Shown here: one piece after another, positions 59,370 to 64,000 of the stretch | Numbering within the stretch: position 1 is the stretch's first letter | Layout of the letters: every line of letters starts with the position of its first letter | Source: Oscillospiraceae bacterium | GTDB taxonomy: Bacteria; Bacillota; Clostridia; Oscillospirales; SIG627 | Assembly (NCBI GenBank): GCA_034925865.1 | Contig: JAYFRN010000014.1 | Location: 20,750-84,749 of the forward strand | Length of the DNA: 64,000 nucleotides | Reading direction: 5' to 3' | Notes under the pieces: model-generated | Database searches by the model: none | What the model was told of the DNA's origin: nothing | The model's input: only the letters and a program-made list of their open reading frames with translations | Position numbers and translations under genes: made by a program

Positions 59370-60526
59370 TTAATTATGTTTACCCTCGTTACTTTATCAA
59401 GCGCTGATATTATGGCGGAAACGCCGACGGCGGAACCATCCGTGTCAAAGATCGCATAGCCGGCGTTTCCGCGTGTCTGAGAAGTGAACGCGGAAGCCCT
59501 GATCCCGGCGGAGGAAAGAACATCGGTAACATTTTTTATATCAAAGCCCGCTTTAAAGCAGACGGTGAATCTGTGGGCAGCAGAAGCGGAAAACGGAAGC
59601 GCAACGCAGGGGAAATTCACGGAATTGACAACGTTTCCGGCTTCCAGATAGCCGATCAGCTCTTTTGCGGCCATAACGGCGCAGTTATCCTCTGATTCCG
59701 GCGTTGAAGCGCCAAGATGCGGCATCGCGATGACACCGCGCTTTCCGGCAAGCTCTCCGTCCGGGAAATCCGTGACATATGCGGACAGCGCTCCGGATTC
59801 AAGAGCGGCAAGGATGTCGCCGTTGACGGCAAGATCGCCGCGTGAAAGGTTGATAAGGCGCGTTCCCGGCTTCATTTTTGATATGACCGAGCTGTTGAAC
59901 ATTCCGCGAGTTTCAGGCACAGAGGGAATGTGAACCGTTATATAATCGCTCACTCCGAGCAGCTCATCGAGAGAATCGGCGAGCTTTATTGCCGGGCTGA
60001 GCCTGAGAGCACCTTTCACGGAAAGATAAGCGTCGTATCCGATGACCTTCATTCCGAGCTTTTCCGCGTCGTTCGCCACCATCGCGCCGATTGCGCCGAG
60101 GCCGACCACTCCGAGCGTTTTGCCGGATATTTCGGGTCCGACGAATGCGTTCTTGCCTTTTTCGACGTCAGCCGCGACCGTATCGCCCGAAAGCGTCTTC
60201 ACCCATGCTATTCCGTCGGTGATTTTTCTTGAGGAGATCAGAAGCGCGCACAGCGCAAGCTCCTTGACGGCGTTCGCGTTTGCGCCCGGCGTGTTGAATA
60301 CGCATATGCCTTCGTCAGTGCAGCGGTCAAGCGGGATGTTGTTCACGCCGGCGCCGGCGCGGGCGATCGCCTTAAGCGACTGCGGGAAGGATTCGTCATG
60401 CAGGGCGGCGGAGCGAACCATTACGGCATCCGGCTCCGTTATTTCAGCCGAACAGGAATACAAGGCCTTGTCAAATACATCAAGACCGCATGAAGCGATT
60501 TTATTAAAAAGCTTTATATTAAACAT
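59366..60526 (-). CDS. serA: D-3-phosphoglycerate dehydrogenase
   Basis: First step of serine synthesis; 386 aa. NAD-binding GVVGLGAIGAMVAND, substrate motifs ARAGAGVNNIPLDRC, PGTRLINLSRGDL, VIAMPHLGASTPESEDN (catalytic His) and a C-terminal ACT-like regulatory domain (about 315-386, NAGYAIFDTDG) suggesting serine feedback. Follows serC by 19 bp. Confidence 0.95.
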   Translation of the reverse strand: MFNIKLFNKIASCGLDVFDKALYSCSAEITEPDAVMVRSAALHDESFPQSLKAIARAGAGVNNIPLDRCTDEGICVFNTPGANANAVKELALCALLISSRKITDGIAWVKTLSGDTVAADVEKGKNAFVGPEISGKTLGVVGLGAIGAMVANDAEKLGMKVIGYDAYLSVKGALRLSPAIKLADSLDELLGVSDYITVHIPSVPETRGMFNSSVISKMKPGTRLINLSRGDLAVNGDILAALESGALSAYVTDFPDGELAGKRGVIAMPHLGASTPESEDNCAVMAAKELIGYLEAGNVVNSVNFPCVALPFSASAAHRFTVCFKAGFDIKNVTDVLSSAGIRASAFTSQTRGNAGYAIFDTDGSAVGVSAIISALDKVTRVNIIK

Positions 60527-60545
60527 ATATCATGCCGAACCAGGT

Positions 60546-61631
60546 TCAGGCGTTTTCCTTTTCGAATTTTTTCATGAACTCAACAAGCGCCCTTACGCCT
60601 TCGACAGGCATGGCGTTGTATATCGACGCGCGCATACCGCCGACAGAGCGGTGTCCGGAAAGGCTGACAAAGCCGGACTTCGCGGCCTCAGAACAGAATT
60701 TTTTATCAAGCTCGGCGTTTCCGGTAACGAATGTCACGTTCATCAGGGAACGGAAGTCCTTGCCGGCGACAGGCTTGAACATACGGCTCGAATCGAGATA
60801 GTCATAGAGGATTCCGGCCTTCTCGACGTTTATGCGCTTCATTCCCTCAAGCCCGCCTACCTTGTCAGATTTTAGCCATTTATATACAAGCCCGGCGATG
60901 TAGATCGAATAGCAGGGAGGTGTGTTGTACATCGAATCGTTTTCGGCGTTCGTTTTATAATCGAGGATCACGGGAGTGAACGGCTTCGCGAAGCCGAGAA
61001 GGTCTTCACGCACGATAACGACGGTGACGCCGGCCGGTGCCATATTTTTCTGCGCGCCGGCATATATAAGGCCAAATTTGGACACGTCGACCGGCTCCGA
61101 CAGGATGCAGGAGGACATATCGGCGACAAGCGGAATTTCCCGCGTATCCGGGATATAATTATATTTTGTCCCGAAAATCGTGTTGTTAAAGCATATATGA
61201 AGATAATCCGTCCCCGGGCGGAGATCTTCATATGAAATGTGAGGGATTGATTTAAAGTTATCGTCCTTACTGGAGGCAATACAGGCGGCGTCTCCGAATT
61301 TCTTGGCTTCCTCATAGGATTTTTTAGAGAACTGACCAGAAACGATATAATCGGCTTTGCCGGATTTCATGAGGTTGAGCGGAACGGCGGCAAACTGACC
61401 GGTGGCGCCTCCCTGCATAAAAATCACTTTGTAATTATCCGGTATGCCCATGAGAGAGCGGAGATCGCTTTCGGCCTCTTTGATAATAGATTCATATTGA
61501 GAGCTGCGATGGCTCATTTCCATGACCGACATGCCGGAGCCCCTGTAATCCGTCATTTCCTCCGCGGCTGTTTTAAGTACGGAAAGAGGCAGCATAGACG
61601 GGCCTGCTGAAAAATTATACACTCTTGACAT
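60546..61631 (-). CDS. serC: Phosphoserine aminotransferase
   Basis: Second step of serine synthesis; 361 aa PLP enzyme. Start region VYNFSAGPSMLPLSVLK, GGATGQFAAVPLNLM, DMSSCILSEPVDVSKFGLI, then the Lys in YAGAQKNMAPAGVTVVIV and C-terminal GHRSVGGMRASIYNA. It leads the serC-serA-MATE operon from a consensus promoter. No serB is in the window. AAAGGG precedes the ATG. Confidence 0.96.
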   Translation of the reverse strand: MSRVYNFSAGPSMLPLSVLKTAAEEMTDYRGSGMSVMEMSHRSSQYESIIKEAESDLRSLMGIPDNYKVIFMQGGATGQFAAVPLNLMKSGKADYIVSGQFSKKSYEEAKKFGDAACIASSKDDNFKSIPHISYEDLRPGTDYLHICFNNTIFGTKYNYIPDTREIPLVADMSSCILSEPVDVSKFGLIYAGAQKNMAPAGVTVVIVREDLLGFAKPFTPVILDYKTNAENDSMYNTPPCYSIYIAGLVYKWLKSDKVGGLEGMKRINVEKAGILYDYLDSSRMFKPVAGKDFRSLMNVTFVTGNAELDKKFCSEAAKSGFVSLSGHRSVGGMRASIYNAMPVEGVRALVEFMKKFEKENA

Positions 61632-61672
61632 AACTTATTTTCATCCCTTTCAAAACAGAAAAATCTTATTTC

Positions 61673-61701
61673 ATTATATCTCTTCCGATTAATAATGTCA
61701 A
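61673..61701 (-). promoter_or_regulatory. Sigma-A promoter of serC-serA
   Basis: Read on the minus strand: TTGACA (61696-61701), a 17 bp spacer and TATAAT (61673-61678), a perfect consensus 41 bp before serC. Confidence 0.9.
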
Positions 61702-61779
61702 GCATATATACCGACAATTTGAATAATCAAATGTCAGAATGAATAATATTCACGATTTAAGCTATTTATAAACTTTTTG

Positions 61780-61855
61780 TTCTTATTGATTTTCTCTCAT
61801 AAATTGTGGATTATAAAAACAATGATTATTTATATGTCGTTTAAATAATTGCGTT
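61780..61855 (-). repeat. MITE-like repeat, remnant
   Basis: TGATTTTCTCTCATAAATTG and TGATTATTTATATGTCG resemble parts of copy 8, without clear ends. The remaining bases from here to the acyltransferase start hold only the promoter described next. Confidence 0.4.
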
Positions 61856-61881
61856 TCTGAATAATATTTTGTTTATTTATA

Positions 61882-61910
61882 TTGACTTTTGCTCAGTCAA
61901 TGGGTATAAT
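61882..61910 (+). promoter_or_regulatory. Promoter of the acyltransferase gene, with inverted repeat
   Basis: TTGACT (61882-61887), a 17 bp spacer and TATAAT (61905-61910). The -35 is one arm of TTGACT-7 bp-AGTCAA (61882-61900), a possible operator. The start codon lies 110 bp further on. Confidence 0.7.
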
Positions 61911-62019
61911 TGGTATAGTGTTATTTTAGTATACAATTGTTTTTTGCTTTTTCTTCTTACTTCTGTTAATCTTCGTGACTTTGCTGATATTATTACATTA
62001 ACAGGACAAAATTTTAGAT

Positions 62020-63084
62020 ATGAACAACTCCGAAAAGCTTAAGCCCGAAATATCAGCTTATAATGTGCTGCTGTGCATATTGGTAATATTTATTCATGTA
62101 TCTTCCTCACCTGTCACAACGCTTGCAAAAAGAACATGGCAATCCGCGGTTGTCTTTATGCCTTGGCGGCTTTCGGCTTTTTGTGTTCAGGGCTTTATTT
62201 TTTTAAGCGGATTGAAGCATTTTCTGAATTACGGAACAAAACCCGATTATAGAAAATTTTATTTCTCGAGAATTAAAAGAATCATCATTCCATATATCAT
62301 TTGGAATATTATCTATTTTTCTTATTATGTTTTGAGAGGCTATATTGCGTATTCTCCGCGTGATCTCGGTATTTATATTTTAAACGGCAGCCTTGTCAGC
62401 CCTTTTTATTTCATCGTAATAATTATTCAGTTTTATGCCCTGGCGCCGGTATGGCATAAGATGGTTCAGAAAATTAATCCGATCTTCATGCTTGTCTTAT
62501 CTGCCATACTCACATTTTTATTAGGACAATATTTGCCTGAAACAATAAAGCTCATCAATCCCCGATGGAGCATCTGCTATAACGACAGAGTGTTTACAAC
62601 CTACTTGTTCTATTGGGTGGCAGGATGCTATGCAGGAATAAATTACGAAAAATTTGTCAATATTGTCAGGCAAAATCGCGTCTTCATAACAATATGGTTT
62701 TCAATAATTACGCTTACCGAGTCAATATTGAGTTACCTGTCCTTTTCCGAAATCAAACCAATATACTGGATTGAAAATATTCACTATCTGTATTGTGTCA
62801 GCGCGGTTTTGTTCTTTTTCATGTTTTTTGCGGCGATTTATGAAAAGCGGTCGCTTGATAATAAGTTCATAAAGGCTGTCAATAATGCCAGCTATGACAT
62901 CTACTTGATTCATTGTCTTTTTATCTATTTTATAAACAGCACAATGAATTTTATAGGGATTAGTGACATAGCCATAACTTATTTCATAAGAATTATTGTT
63001 GTATATTCATGCTCAATAGGAATAAGTATCTTGATAGGTCATGTAAGAACGATGATAACAAGCAGAAAACATTTGAAGATATAA
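62020..63084 (+). CDS. Acyltransferase family 3 membrane protein
   Basis: A 354 aa protein with about ten membrane helices, of the Acyl_transf_3 family that O-acetylates surface glycans or antibiotics. Near the N-terminus LLCILVIFIHVSSSP holds the conserved His, and RIKRIIIPYIIWNIIYF the Arg region. The coding sequence is AT-rich compared with the rest of the window, and the ribosome binding site is weak (ACAGGA), suggesting different origin. The substrate is unknown. Confidence 0.88.
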   Translation: MNNSEKLKPEISAYNVLLCILVIFIHVSSSPVTTLAKRTWQSAVVFMPWRLSAFCVQGFIFLSGLKHFLNYGTKPDYRKFYFSRIKRIIIPYIIWNIIYFSYYVLRGYIAYSPRDLGIYILNGSLVSPFYFIVIIIQFYALAPVWHKMVQKINPIFMLVLSAILTFLLGQYLPETIKLINPRWSICYNDRVFTTYLFYWVAGCYAGINYEKFVNIVRQNRVFITIWFSIITLTESILSYLSFSEIKPIYWIENIHYLYCVSAVLFFFMFFAAIYEKRSLDNKFIKAVNNASYDIYLIHCLFIYFINSTMNFIGISDIAITYFIRIIVVYSCSIGISILIGHVRTMITSRKHLKI

Positions 63085-63356
63085 TATATAACGCCAGGCT
63101 TTATGAAAACCCTGCTCGACCACGCACCATCAGCAGATTCCAGAACAAACGACTTACTACCGTTATTAAATGTTTGTTTTATCAAGTTGTAGAGAAGATT
63201 GTTGCGCTCAAAGAGGTAAACTGTTAAAATAACCGATCAGAAACAAAAAGCCGCGCTGATTTGTTATTAATATAAATAATGCGTTGTGATATTCTATAAA
63301 GCAATAGAAATATAATATATATATAAATATATAAAATTAATTTACAAGGAGTACAT

Positions 63357-63818
63357 ATGAATTTTGCAGAATTCAATAGGTGGTTGAGTTATCGTCCTGT
63401 TTCTATGAGATGGGCGAAGTTTGTTCTTTTTGTTTTTATCCCTTTAAATGCTTTTTGGTGTCTAGTAAATATCATAAAGGTATTTTCATACCAGGAACTT
63501 TATTCCCAAGCTCGAACATTGTGTCTCGTGCTTGTATGTTCTTATTTTATTTTTATGATATTTACTCTTATTGTTTTCAAAAAAGCAAAAGGAATTAAAA
63601 TAAGTTCATACAAATGGATTATTGCATATCATATAGTTTTGTTGGCATTTGGAATATTAATAACTGCATTAATTAGATTTATATACTTAAAACTTTCAGT
63701 TGCTTATTTTGGCTCTTCTCTGGGGACAACTATATTTGCTATAATCGGAATAATTTATTTTAAAAAAAGGCGCTTTCTGTATGAAGATAATATTGAAACA
63801 CTCCAAAATAAGAACTAA
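63357..63818 (+). CDS. Small membrane protein of unknown function
   Basis: A 153 aa protein with four predicted helices (about 20-42, 58-80, 90-115, 120-138) and a charged tail (KKRRFLYEDN). No family recognised. AAGGAG precedes the ATG, so it is a real gene. AT-rich like the preceding acyltransferase. The 272 bp between the two genes contain no recognisable gene. Confidence 0.75.
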   Translation: MNFAEFNRWLSYRPVSMRWAKFVLFVFIPLNAFWCLVNIIKVFSYQELYSQARTLCLVLVCSYFIFMIFTLIVFKKAKGIKISSYKWIIAYHIVLLAFGILITALIRFIYLKLSVAYFGSSLGTTIFAIIGIIYFKKRRFLYEDNIETLQNKN

Positions 63819-63851
63819 CAATTTTTATTATTGCCGCGGCATGGAGGCTTT

Positions 63852-64000
63852 ATGAAAAACAAGCTTTTATATCTGATTTTAATTATCCTGACAATATGTC
63901 TGTTTATACCGTCATGCAGTACGGGCGAAAATGTGACATTGACAAATACGGAAGATGATTTAACACAGACAAGTATAACGGAAGATGTTTCGCTGTCAGG
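63852..64000 (+). CDS. Lipoprotein, N-terminal part (cut by window end)
   Basis: ATG at 63852 follows GGAGG. The product starts MKNKLLYLILIILT, reaches the lipoprotein site FIPSC, and continues with a Thr/Ser-rich linker (TNTEDDLTQTSI) to the window edge without a stop. The function cannot be told from the visible 49 residues. Confidence 0.75.
   Translation, partial: MKNKLLYLILIILTICLFIPSCSTGENVTLTNTEDDLTQTSITEDVSLS

Noticed and set aside
63009-63227. 72 aa frame after the acyltransferase
   Set aside because: Overlaps the acyltransferase end in another frame and has no ribosome binding site.

Overview
The window is a chromosomal segment of a low-to-mid GC Firmicute, most likely an uncultured member of the Clostridia. 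The evidence is Firmicutes-style gene order (xseA-xseB-YuiD-dxs-tlyA-nadK-argR-recN), two T-box riboswitches (pheST and hisS-aspS), strong GGAGG-type ribosome binding sites, sigma-A promoters (TTGACA/17/TATAAT), a BlaI/M56 pair, pyruvate phosphate dikinase and lipoprotein signal peptides. There are no rRNA genes, no prophage, no CRISPR array and no intact insertion sequence.

Layout. 0.1-6 kb: ppdK, a DUF4956/VTC polyphosphate-polymerase-like pair, and GNAT-pyrE. 6-9.8 kb: pheST behind a T-box. 10-11.2 kb: an ECF sigma factor and its presumed membrane anti-sigma partner. 11.4-14.4 kb: a lipoprotein serpin, tRNA-Val and tRNA-Leu, hemolysin III and a YbaK-type deacylase. 14.7-17.6 kb: a compact redox block made of a DUF4405 membrane protein with a Cys-rich tail, an Rrf2 regulator, CcdA and TlpA. 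17.6-19.4 kb: a wrecked REP-associated transposase fused in frame to a GHL10 lipoprotein gene. 19.5-20.8 kb: a MinD-like ATPase beside a methylglyoxal-synthase homologue that has lost most catalytic residues. 20.8-24.3 kb: T-box, hisS and aspS. 24.7-29.7 kb: a four-gene Gld-like ABC transporter. 29.8-38.2 kb: a zinc-finger membrane protein, a ProX editing protein, glycerate kinase, rhamnose isomerase, an SGNH hydrolase, an M20 amidohydrolase and an SpoU methyltransferase. 38.6-43.2 kb: BlaI/M56 and a large SpoIID/peptidoglycan-binding protein. 43.3-55.5 kb: a long minus-strand block with tyrS, the recN-to-xseA cluster, a TsaD-like paralogue and nusB. 55.5-61.6 kb: galE, a class III aminotransferase, a MATE exporter and serA/serC. 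61.9-64 kb: an AT-rich stretch with an acyltransferase, a small membrane protein and a truncated lipoprotein gene.

The most distinctive feature is the intergenic DNA. One family is a roughly 106 bp MITE-like element (terminal inverted repeats beginning TTATTAA around an AGAGAAAAG/CTTTTCTCT hairpin), with full, expanded, deleted and solo-end copies. A second family consists of 26-32 bp near-perfect palindromes with TTTTGGAAAA or TTTTCGCGAAAA cores. These sit at the 3' ends of genes and in two cases supply the stop codon; paired copies form an inverted module.

The best candidates for new biology are the MinD/MGS-like pseudoenzyme pair, the DUF4405-Rrf2-CcdA-TlpA redox block with its operator-like palindrome, the hisS-aspS T-box with adjacent His and Asp codons, and the two repeat families. 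All functional assignments come from reading motifs and context; no database search was run.
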